Shown: one piece after another, positions 1 to 6,173 of the stretch
Position numbering within the stretch: position 1 is the first letter of the stretch
Layout of the letters: each line of letters begins with the position of its first letter
Assembly: GCA_902767125.1 (NCBI GenBank)
Contig: CACXGJ010000179.1
Location: 1-15,187 of the forward strand
DNA length: 15,187 bases
Source: an uncultured Ruminococcus sp.
GTDB taxonomy: Bacteria > Bacillota > Clostridia > Oscillospirales > Acutalibacteraceae
Direction of reading: 5' to 3'
Program-made: the position numbers and the translations under genes
Notes under the pieces: model-generated
The model's database searches: none
What the model was told of the DNA's origin: nothing
Seen by the model: only the letters and a program-made list of their open reading frames with translations

Positions 1-876
1 CAAAGCACTTATGATACCCTGAGTGACCGTACCGCCAAGCTGTCCGAGAGGATTACCTATAACTATTGCTGCTTCTCCGAGATTCAGATCTGATGATGAA
101 CCAAGAACTGCAACAGTCAGGTCATCAGCCTCTATCTTGATAAGAGCTACATCAAGCTCTTCATCTGTGCCTACGAGCTTTGCATCATATACATTGCCGT
201 CTGTAAGAGTCACCTTTATACTTGTAGCATCCTCAATGACATGGTTGTTTGTTACAATATAACCGTCCTGCGATATTATGACACCGCTTCCTGCACCCTG
301 TGCAACATATTGTCCGTAGAATGTACCATACTTTGTTACCTCTGTTGTTATCTCGACAACGGAGTCTTTTACTTTTGTAACGACCTCCTCTACATTTGTC
401 GGAGCATTGTCACTCTTTGCAGCCTGTATTATATTCAAGCCTGAATCTGTACCTTGAGTCGTCTTTGCATTAACGCTTGCACCGTTCTGAACGATAGTTT
501 TTGCATTGGAGTTTCCTGCAACATATGAGCCTAACACTCCTCCGCCGAAGCCCACACACAATGCAAGGGCAAGTGTTCCTGCGATAACAGCGGCTTTTCT
601 TCCGCTCTTTTTAGCTTTTTTTACAGGCTCCGTATTACTGTTATATCCGTCACTGTATACGTCCTGATAAAGCGGATGTATCGGAGCAGTATCCTGACTG
701 TTTGAAAATACCTCATCGTACTGCTGTGGAGCTTCCTGATAGCTCTCGGTTTGATATTCAGATGACTGCTGCTGTGTATACTGCGGATACACCGTTCTCT
801 GATACTCGTCTGAAGTCTGTATATTGTTATCCATGCTTTCGATACCGTTATTGTCAAAAAATTCTTTGTTTTCCAT
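1..876 (-). CDS. htrA: HtrA/DegP-like membrane-anchored serine protease, N-terminal part (runs off window)
   Basis: The reading frame opens at ATG (876) and stays open to the left edge, giving the first 292 residues. Residues 1-84 form a Gln/Tyr/Ser-rich, acidic, probably cytosolic segment. A basic stretch (KKAKKSGRK, 86-94) then precedes one hydrophobic segment (about 95-120), typical of a signal anchor. A low-complexity linker leads to a trypsin-like domain from about 160. The catalytic His is H212 (TNNHVIED, 209-216) and the catalytic Asp is D242 (LDVALIKI). IGNPLG (273-278) is also typical of the family. The catalytic Ser motif (GNSGG) and any PDZ domain would lie beyond the window. Family role: quality control of misfolded or secreted envelope proteins outside the membrane. 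The start is supported by GGAGG at 885-889, 8 nt upstream. A 126-bp spacer separates it from coaBC, so it probably has its own promoter. The family call is firm; which HtrA paralogue it is cannot be told. Confidence 0.9.
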   Translation of the reverse strand, partial: MENKEFFDNNGIESMDNNIQTSDEYQRTVYPQYTQQQSSEYQTESYQEAPQQYDEVFSNSQDTAPIHPLYQDVYSDGYNSNTEPVKKAKKSGRKAAVIAGTLALALCVGFGGGVLGSYVAGNSNAKTIVQNGASVNAKTTQGTDSGLNIIQAAKSDNAPTNVEEVVTKVKDSVVEITTEVTKYGTFYGQYVAQGAGSGVIISQDGYIVTNNHVIEDATSIKVTLTDGNVYDAKLVGTDEELDVALIKIEADDLTVAVLGSSSDLNLGEAAIVIGNPLGQLGGTVTQGIISAL

Positions 877-884
877 AATTGTTA

Positions 885-889
885 CCTCC
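885..889 (-). promoter_or_regulatory. Ribosome binding site of the HtrA-like protease gene
   Basis: On the minus strand GGAGG lies 8 nt before the ATG at 876. It supports that start and shows that the frame open to the left edge is a real gene. Confidence 0.75.
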
Positions 890-930
890 GATTTATATTT
901 GATTTAATTTTGTTTGCCTTTGATGTTTAT

Positions 931-936
931 ATTATA
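931..936 (-). promoter_or_regulatory. Putative -10 box of the HtrA-like protease gene
   Basis: A perfect TATAAT lies on the minus strand about 55 nt upstream of the protease start, which would give a leader of roughly 45-50 nt. No good -35 hexamer sits at 16-18 bp. The TTGAAA at 945-950 is only 8 bp away, too close for a normal pair. An activator-dependent promoter or a chance match in AT-rich DNA are both possible. Confidence 0.35.
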
Positions 937-966
937 ACTCGTGTTTTCAAAAAATGTGCTAACAAA

Positions 967-983
967 TTTAATATCTTATTAAA
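967..983. repeat. Perfect AT-only inverted repeat in the coaBC-htrA spacer
   Basis: Seven-base arms (TTTAATA / TATTAAA) flank a 3-base centre, between the coaBC stop and the putative htrA -10 box. It could be an operator or a weak RNA hairpin. The stem has no G-C pair, and in DNA this AT-rich it could be chance. Confidence 0.3.
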
Positions 984-1000
984 ACAATTTATTAATCAAC

Positions 1001-1018
1001 ACTTAAATTTTTTTAAGT
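1001..1018. repeat. AT-only inverted repeat overlapping the coaBC stop codon
   Basis: The arms ACTTAAA / TTTAAGT are separated by four bases and span the last codons and stop of coaBC. In the RNA it would be a weak stem without G-C clamp and without an immediate U-run, so it is not called a terminator. The rest of the 877-1002 spacer shows no gene. Confidence 0.3.
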
Positions 1019-2199
1019 TTCATCAATTCATCAAGTATATTATTTGCCGCATCATACTTCGACATCAATGGCAATTCCTTGATATTATCTTCGGTAATCA
1101 GCGTTATGACATTCGTATCCGTTCCAAAGCCTGCTCCGCTTTGTTTTATGCTGTTTGCGGCTATCATGTCACAATTCTTCTTTTCGAGTTTTTTCCTTGA
1201 ATTTTCGATAAGATTTTCCGTTTCCATCGAGAATCCGCATATTATCTGTCCGTGAGCCTTATTTTCACCTGCATATTTCAGAATATCCCTTGTTCTTTTA
1301 AGTGATATTGACATATCGCTGTCACTCTTTTTTATTTTATTATCACTGTAGCTGTCGGGGGTATAATCCGCAACTGCCGCCGCCATTATTATCACATCAC
1401 TGTCAGATAAATTTTCTGCTACGGCATTGAACATTTCCTCGGCTGACCTTACATTGATACATTTCGCAAATATCGGCGGTTTCAGGCTCACCTCACCGCT
1501 CACCAATATGACCTCTGCTCCCCTTTCGGATGCCGCCTGTGCTATGGCATAGCCCATTTTTCCCGATGAATGATTCGTGATATACCTGACAGGATCAATA
1601 GCCTCCTGTGTAGGTCCTGCCGTTATAAGCACTTTCAGCCCTGCATGATCCTTTTCATGTGCGATCTCATGCTTTATATGCTCTATCAGAACATCAACAT
1701 CAGGCAGCTTTCCGACTCCCGTATCATTGCAGGCAAGTCTGCCCACTGCAGGTGATATTATCCTGTAATCATGTCTTTTCAGTTTTTCGATATTCTCCTG
1801 AACTATCGTGTTCATGAACATATATTTATTCATGGCAGGTGCTATCAATACAGGACATTTTGCCGCCATGACCATTGTCGAAAGCATATCATCAGCTATG
1901 CCGTTGGCTATCTTTCCGATGATATTTGCTGATGCAGGAGCTATGATAAATACATCAGCCTTTTGTGAAAGCGAAACGTGTGTCACGCTGTATTCAAAAT
2001 TCCTGTCAAATGTATCGACAAGGCATTTCCTTCCCGTGAGAGTTTCAAAGGTGATCGGATTGATAAAATTAACAGCATTTTGCGTCATTATGACATGGAC
2101 TTCACAGCCCTCTTTCACAAGATCACTCACAAGCTGTGCGGATTTATAAGCCGCAATGCTTCCCGTAACTCCAACTACAACAACTTTATTTTTCAACAT
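1003..2199 (-). CDS. coaBC: Bifunctional phosphopantothenoylcysteine decarboxylase / phosphopantothenate-cysteine ligase
   Basis: This enzyme makes 4'-phosphopantetheine for coenzyme A: the CoaB half joins cysteine to 4'-phosphopantothenate using CTP, and the FMN-dependent CoaC half decarboxylates the product. The 398 residues have the usual full length. The N-terminal flavoprotein domain (about 1-180) has VTGSIAAYK (11-19), the catalytic His in THVSL (H74), PAMN (121-124) and the substrate-lid cysteine in ACNDTGVGK (C157). That last motif more often reads ACGD..G.GR. The CoaB domain (about 185-395) starts with VLITAGPTQEAIDPVR and has the active-site Asn in ITNHSSGKMG (N210), AAAVADY (273-279) and the Lys of KIKK (287-291 region). 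The start ATG is preceded by GAGGTG 8 nt upstream and overlaps the end of thiN by 14 bp, suggesting translational coupling. In many Firmicutes coaBC sits between rpoZ and priA; here it is the last gene of the cluster. Confidence 0.96.
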   Translation of the reverse strand: MLKNKVVVVGVTGSIAAYKSAQLVSDLVKEGCEVHVIMTQNAVNFINPITFETLTGRKCLVDTFDRNFEYSVTHVSLSQKADVFIIAPASANIIGKIANGIADDMLSTMVMAAKCPVLIAPAMNKYMFMNTIVQENIEKLKRHDYRIISPAVGRLACNDTGVGKLPDVDVLIEHIKHEIAHEKDHAGLKVLITAGPTQEAIDPVRYITNHSSGKMGYAIAQAASERGAEVILVSGEVSLKPPIFAKCINVRSAEEMFNAVAENLSDSDVIIMAAAVADYTPDSYSDNKIKKSDSDMSISLKRTRDILKYAGENKAHGQIICGFSMETENLIENSRKKLEKKNCDMIAANSIKQSGAGFGTDTNVITLITEDNIKELPLMSKYDAANNILDELMKLKKI

Positions 2200-2842
2200 A
2201 CAATTCCCACCTCAACATACATATCAAACTGCCATCATGCAGAGTTATATTAGCTTCATCAGACTTTATGACATTGCTTACTCCCAAAGGAAAATCCGCC
2301 TTCAGGATACCATGATCAAGTCCATACTCGAATCCCTCAAGACTCACCGTACAGGCTTCACACCCGAAAGGGAACATTGAAAATATATGCTCTTTTTTAT
2401 TTTCTATAACTTTTTGTCCCGAGGTCATGACAAATATCTCGTTTTCGCTGTCAAACAAAGTGGCTTTTACATCTCTTTCCGACAGGTAGAGCAGTGTACT
2501 GAAATTCGCACAGGTATGGTCAAGCCTTCCGCCTGTCATTCCGAAAAGCAGAAACTCTTTATATCCTCGCTTGATACACTCTTTGACACAATACATTGTA
2601 TCTGTATCATCTTTATGAACAGGCAATTTTATTTTTTCACACTCTGAATTTTCGGGAAATTCGGATGAATCAAAGTCACCTATTATCATATCAGGCTTTA
2701 TTCCTGCCATGAGTGCATATTTATATCCGCCGTCTGCACACACCACAAAATCATCTGCAAGGACATTTCCTTTTATCATATCCGTATCACATTCGGGTGA
2801 TGCACCTATTATGATACATCTGCCTTTAGCTTCACTCTCCAC
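2186..2842 (-). CDS. thiN: Thiamine pyrophosphokinase
   Basis: The enzyme transfers pyrophosphate from ATP to thiamine, giving the cofactor thiamine diphosphate. Family motifs appear in order (numbering from the GTG at 2842): CADGG (35-39), IGDFDS (54-59), KDDTDT (77-82), GGRLDH (104-109, substrate and Mg site) and PLGVSN (185-190). The length of about 218 residues is normal for ThiN. An upstream in-frame GTG (2851) would add three residues, but its only purine-rich signal lies too close. The GTG at 2842 has GGAG 8 nt upstream (2851-2854) and gives a start closer to the family's usual position. The gene follows rsgA by 19 bp and overlaps coaBC by 14 bp. The usual Firmicutes neighbour rpe, normally between rsgA and thiN, is absent. 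Its 5' end lies in a purine-rich microrepeat (2833-2858), so the exact first residue remains open. Confidence 0.93.
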   Translation of the reverse strand: MESEAKGRCIIIGASPECDTDMIKGNVLADDFVVCADGGYKYALMAGIKPDMIIGDFDSSEFPENSECEKIKLPVHKDDTDTMYCVKECIKRGYKEFLLFGMTGGRLDHTCANFSTLLYLSERDVKATLFDSENEIFVMTSGQKVIENKKEHIFSMFPFGCEACTVSLEGFEYGLDHGILKADFPLGVSNVIKSDEANITLHDGSLICMLRWELYVEK

Positions 2843-2858
2843 TCTCCACACTCCACTC
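2833..2858. repeat. Purine-rich GAGTGGA-type microrepeat at the rsgA-thiN junction
   Basis: On the minus strand, 26 nt consist only of GAGTG/GTGGAG-type overlapping units with no C. The stretch starts 4 nt after the rsgA stop codon and supplies both the Shine-Dalgarno site and the first codons of thiN. The composition differs clearly from the flanking genes. Confidence 0.6.
2851..2854 (-). promoter_or_regulatory. Ribosome binding site deciding the thiN start
   Basis: GGAG on the minus strand lies 8 nt before the GTG at 2842. The alternative GTG at 2851 overlaps this site, so the internal start is preferred. Confidence 0.5.
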
Positions 2859-2861
2859 TAT

Positions 2862-3746
2862 TTACTGCCATTTCGGAATAGCTTTCACTTCATTGTACAT
2901 ATATTTGTAGCTGTCATGCCTTGACTTTGAGATTTTCCCGTCAGCCAATGCCTGCAATACGGCACAGCCCTTTTCAACTGTATGCGAACAGCCCGTAAAT
3001 TTACAGTCATTGATATATTCCGCAAATTCGGGAAAACACTTCTGTATTTTTTCAAGCTCTATTATTTCATATCTTTCGATGTCAACGGTAGAAAAACCGG
3101 GTGTATCCGCAACATATCCGCCATGTATCTTATACAGCTCACTGTGACGGGTAGTATGTCTTCCTCTGCCGAGCTTTCGGCTTATCTCACCTGTTGCTAT
3201 ATCAAGCTCCGGAAAAAGAGAATTTAAAAGAGATGACTTTCCCACGCCTGTATTCCCCGTAAAAGCCGAAATACTGTTTTCCAGCAGGGAAATTATCTTT
3301 TCCTTGCCCTGACCGTTTTTTATGCTGTATGTAACGGCTGTTATCCCCGATTTTTCGTATATCTCCATCAGCTCATCACATTCCGCTAAATCTGATTTTG
3401 TGAATATGATGACAGGCTCTATTCCCTTGCTTATCGCAACAGCAGTTATTTTATCTATAATGACAGTATTTGGTGACGGTTCTGCCAATGATGATACAAT
3501 AAACAGCTTGTCGAGATTTGCAAGAGGCGGTCTGATAATATGATTCTTTCGTGCAAGTATCTCCTCAACAGTGCCTTTGCCATCCTTCGAAGGACTTATA
3601 TTCACCCTGTCGCCGACACACGGACTCAAGCCTTTTTTTCTGAAAGCACCCCTTGCCTTACATTCATATAGCATTTCAGCGGTTTCAACATAGTAGAAAC
3701 CGCTGATAGCTTTAACAATCAATCCTGTTGTTAAAATTTTATCCAT
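2862..3746 (-). CDS. rsgA: Ribosome small subunit-dependent GTPase A
   Basis: RsgA is a circularly permuted GTPase that binds the nearly finished 30S subunit and checks its decoding region, releasing after GTP hydrolysis. The 294 residues show an N-terminal OB-fold (about 1-70). The permuted G motifs follow: TKSD (G4, 116-119), the P-loop GNTGVGKSS (G1, 164-172), RHTTRH (196-201, switch I region) and DTPG (G3, 214-217). The C-terminal zinc site is C248, C253, H255 and C261 (C-x4-C-x-H-x5-C). TKxD in place of NKxD is seen in other Gram-positive homologues and is not treated as a defect. The ATG at 3746 follows prkC by 36 bp, with GAGG 12 nt upstream, a rather long spacing. In Bacillus the orthologue CpgA/YloQ is phosphorylated by PrkC, which fits this neighbourhood. 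Confidence 0.96.
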   Translation of the reverse strand: MDKILTTGLIVKAISGFYYVETAEMLYECKARGAFRKKGLSPCVGDRVNISPSKDGKGTVEEILARKNHIIRPPLANLDKLFIVSSLAEPSPNTVIIDKITAVAISKGIEPVIIFTKSDLAECDELMEIYEKSGITAVTYSIKNGQGKEKIISLLENSISAFTGNTGVGKSSLLNSLFPELDIATGEISRKLGRGRHTTRHSELYKIHGGYVADTPGFSTVDIERYEIIELEKIQKCFPEFAEYINDCKFTGCSHTVEKGCAVLQALADGKISKSRHDSYKYMYNEVKAIPKWQ

Positions 3747-3782
3747 TTTGTATTATTACCTCAAAGATCACCCGATATTACT

Positions 3783-6149
3783 TCAGCTACGTCTTATATA
3801 TCTGAAGATCACGGGAACGGATTCGAGTTCTTCCTCGGAGGATTCTTCCTCCTTGGACGATTCTTCTTCGGACGATTCTTCTTCGGAAGGTTCTTCTTCG
3901 GAAGGTTCTTCTTCGGAAGGTTCTTCTTCCTCGGAGGATTCTTCCTCTGACGGTTCTTCGGGTATCGGCTCAAATCCGTCAAGTTTTCCTTCTGCTTCAT
4001 AGAGATTGTCATTTATTTCGGATTCACTCGTTGAATTTCTTATATAGCTTCTGTACTCGCTTATGATGCTGTACATAGTGTTCTGATCTTCTTCATAATA
4101 CTCCGACATATCGCTTATATAATTTTCAAGTGAATATATAGCATTGTCCTTTTCCTTTTCAAGCGGATCCGAACCCTGCTTTACTCTGTAATCGGTGTTG
4201 AGATAATCTCTTGTGACTGTCTGATTCTTGAAGTCAAATGTAAATGCCTCATATCTTACGTCATCTATCATGACCACAACAGTCTTTTTGTTATTCTTTG
4301 CACCTTCAGGCTCAAGATAAATGCTTTTCTTGAATCCATATGCAGGCTTTCCTGATACCTCCTCGGCTTTTACCGCATCAACATAGATAGTGACTTTTAT
4401 CTCCGCATACTCGTCATTGGGCAGGTCTATTGCCTGTTCGATACCTCTTATTATCTTACTTCCGTCACTTACCTGTATTATGATGAGAGAGCCTGTTGTC
4501 AGGGTATTTCCTGCAAGCGGATCTGTAAGTATTACCTCACCTGCCGTTACTGCACTTGCAACAGTCGATTTCTGTGTCTGGAAGCCTGCCGCTTCAAGCT
4601 CATATTTCGCTGAATCATAGGATTGTCCTACAACATTCGGTACCTTTACCTCCGGCGGAGTAGGTCCGTCACTTACTATAAGTGTTATGATCGTACCTAT
4701 GGACTGTTCTGTTCCCTCCTGGGGAGCACAGTTTATTATATATCCCTTGCTGACCTCATCACTGTTAACACGTTTTATTTCATAATTGAAATACTTATTG
4801 GTGAGCTTGTCGATTGCTTCCTTTTCAAGATAATTCTTGACCTTTGGAACTTCAGCCTTTGTACTCTTGCTGTTAATGGTCAGCTTGATAGTTGCATTTT
4901 CCTTGATCTGCTTTGAATTAGCCTCGGGATTCTGTGCAAGAACGATATTTACAGGCTTTGTATTGTCATATTTAGCCGTTATATCATAATTGAATTTATA
5001 CTCCTTGTTATTGAGTATCTCATCATATATCTGTCCGACAAAGTTCGGTACATCAACGCTTTTTACATCAGTAGTACGAGTGAAGGTCTGGGCAAGATTT
5101 ATTATGAATACTATGAGCATGACAAGAACAAGCAATGTTATTCCGATAGCAACAAACGTTACAAACTTCTTTGATCTGTTTGATGCGGCATCATCATCCT
5201 CCATAACATAATCGTCATCATAAACGCTGTCATTTGCGGATACCAGCTTGACAGTGTTTATAGATTCAACTTCTCTTGTAGGTGCCTGATCGACATAGTA
5301 TGTGTAATGGAATCTCATTGACGGATCACGCCTGAACATCTCTATTGCCTCGAGCATTTCTCCTGCATTCGCAAACCGCTGTTTAGGCTCCTTACGCATT
5401 GCACGCAGGGTAATCTGCTCTATACCCTCCGGAATTTTGTCATTCAGCTCACGAAGGGGCTTCGGATCATTCTGCATCTGCATTATGGCAACAGAAACGG
5501 CATTGTCAGCTTCAAACGGAAGCTGTCCTGTGAGCATCTCATAGAGCATCACACCCACCGAATATATATCGGCTTTTCCGTCGATAACACCGCCTCTTGC
5601 CTGTTCGGGAGCAATATAATGCACTGAACCGATGGTTTTGCTTGTCATTGTACGAGTTTCGTTATTTGATATCCTTGCAATACCAAAATCGGTCACCTTG
5701 ATACTGCCGTCCTGCAAAAGCATTATATTCTGCGGTTTTATATCCCTGTGAACAATCCCCTTTTCATGTGCGTGCTGAAGTGCCTGAAGGATCTGAACCG
5801 TAAAATGCACTGCCTCTTTCCAAGGGATAACCTTTTGCTGACCGATATATTCCTTCAAGGTGATACCGTCAATATATTCCATAACTATATACTGTATTTT
5901 ATCACCGAAGCTTACATCATACACTTTCACGATATTCGGATGAGAAAGAACAGCTATGGCTCTTGATTCATTCTTGAATCTTCTCATAAACTCGACGTTC
6001 CCTAAAAATTCATCTTTCAGGATCTTTATGGCAACCGTCTTATCATCAATACTGTCATAAGCCTTATAGACCATCGCCATTCCGCCGACACCTATAAGCT
6101 CCTTTATTTCATAACGGCTGTCAAGCCTTCTCCCTACATATTTATCCAT
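3783..6149 (-). CDS. prkC: Membrane PASTA-domain serine/threonine protein kinase
   Basis: This is a Hanks-type kinase sensing peptidoglycan or lipid II outside the cell and phosphorylating Ser/Thr of cell-wall, division and translation proteins inside. Numbering is from ATG 6149 (788 residues). The kinase domain (about 10-270) has GVGGMAMVY (20-28), K42 (AIK), HRDIKPQN (134-141, D136 catalytic), DFG (154-156), activation-loop Thr in TRTMTSKT (about 165-172) and APE (180-182). A single membrane helix spans about 329-351. Three PASTA repeats follow at about 362-427, 430-495 and 499-564. Beyond them are a beta-rich region (about 568-655), a helical acidic stretch (662-727), a Glu/Ser/Pro repeat (730-774) and the tail VPVIFRYIRRS. 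The last parts are not standard for the family. The longest frame begins one codon earlier with TTG (6152), but ATG 6149 has AAAGGAG 9 nt upstream. The phosphatase gene lies 24 bp upstream and rsgA 36 bp downstream. Confidence 0.96.
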   Translation of the reverse strand: MDKYVGRRLDSRYEIKELIGVGGMAMVYKAYDSIDDKTVAIKILKDEFLGNVEFMRRFKNESRAIAVLSHPNIVKVYDVSFGDKIQYIVMEYIDGITLKEYIGQQKVIPWKEAVHFTVQILQALQHAHEKGIVHRDIKPQNIMLLQDGSIKVTDFGIARISNNETRTMTSKTIGSVHYIAPEQARGGVIDGKADIYSVGVMLYEMLTGQLPFEADNAVSVAIMQMQNDPKPLRELNDKIPEGIEQITLRAMRKEPKQRFANAGEMLEAIEMFRRDPSMRFHYTYYVDQAPTREVESINTVKLVSANDSVYDDDYVMEDDDAASNRSKKFVTFVAIGITLLVLVMLIVFIINLAQTFTRTTDVKSVDVPNFVGQIYDEILNNKEYKFNYDITAKYDNTKPVNIVLAQNPEANSKQIKENATIKLTINSKSTKAEVPKVKNYLEKEAIDKLTNKYFNYEIKRVNSDEVSKGYIINCAPQEGTEQSIGTIITLIVSDGPTPPEVKVPNVVGQSYDSAKYELEAAGFQTQKSTVASAVTAGEVILTDPLAGNTLTTGSLIIIQVSDGSKIIRGIEQAIDLPNDEYAEIKVTIYVDAVKAEEVSGKPAYGFKKSIYLEPEGAKNNKKTVVVMIDDVRYEAFTFDFKNQTVTRDYLNTDYRVKQGSDPLEKEKDNAIYSLENYISDMSEYYEEDQNTMYSIISEYRSYIRNSTSESEINDNLYEAEGKLDGFEPIPEEPSEEESSEEEEPSEEEPSEEEPSEEESSEEESSKEEESSEEELESVPVIFRYIRRS
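3858..3935. repeat. 15-bp tandem repeat encoding a Ser-Glu-Pro tail in prkC
   Basis: On the plus strand a 15-bp unit repeats in register: units 3858-3872 and 3873-3887 are identical (CGATTCTTCTTCGGA); 3888-3902 and 3903-3917 are identical (AGGTTCTTCTTCGGA); 3918-3935 is an 18-bp variant with one extra codon. Degenerate copies extend on both sides (about 3820-3960). Read from the minus strand they encode EEEPS/EEESS pentads. The unit length is a multiple of three, so copy-number change keeps the prkC frame. Confidence 0.85.
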
Positions 6150-6158
6150 CAAATAAAG

Positions 6159-6165
6159 CTCCTTT
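6159..6165 (-). promoter_or_regulatory. Ribosome binding site of prkC
   Basis: AAAGGAG on the minus strand lies 9 nt before ATG 6149 and 6 nt before the adjacent TTG 6152. ATG is preferred as the stronger initiator, giving the usual MDKYVGRRLDSRYEI start. Confidence 0.6.
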
Positions 6166-6173
6166 CCAGATTA

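Noticed and set aside
941..950. TTGAAA as the -35 box of the htrA promoter
   Set aside because: It is only 8 bp from the TATAAT box, far from the 16-18 bp needed.
1001..1018. Rho-independent terminator after coaBC
   Set aside because: The stem is made almost only of A-T pairs, overlaps the stop codon and is not followed directly by a U-run.
3858..3935. CRISPR-like array
   Set aside because: The repeats are contiguous, lack spacers and are in frame with a coding sequence.
3748..4002. Plus-strand frame rich in Ser/Asp (about 84 codons) opposite the prkC tail
   Set aside because: It is the antisense reading of the GAA/TCC repeat in prkC; it has no convincing ribosome site and the repeat keeps several frames open.
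3809..4012. Second minus-strand frame rich in Lys/Pro/Arg overlapping the prkC tail
   Set aside because: It is the out-of-frame reading of the same repeats; prkC itself stays open and in frame to 3783.
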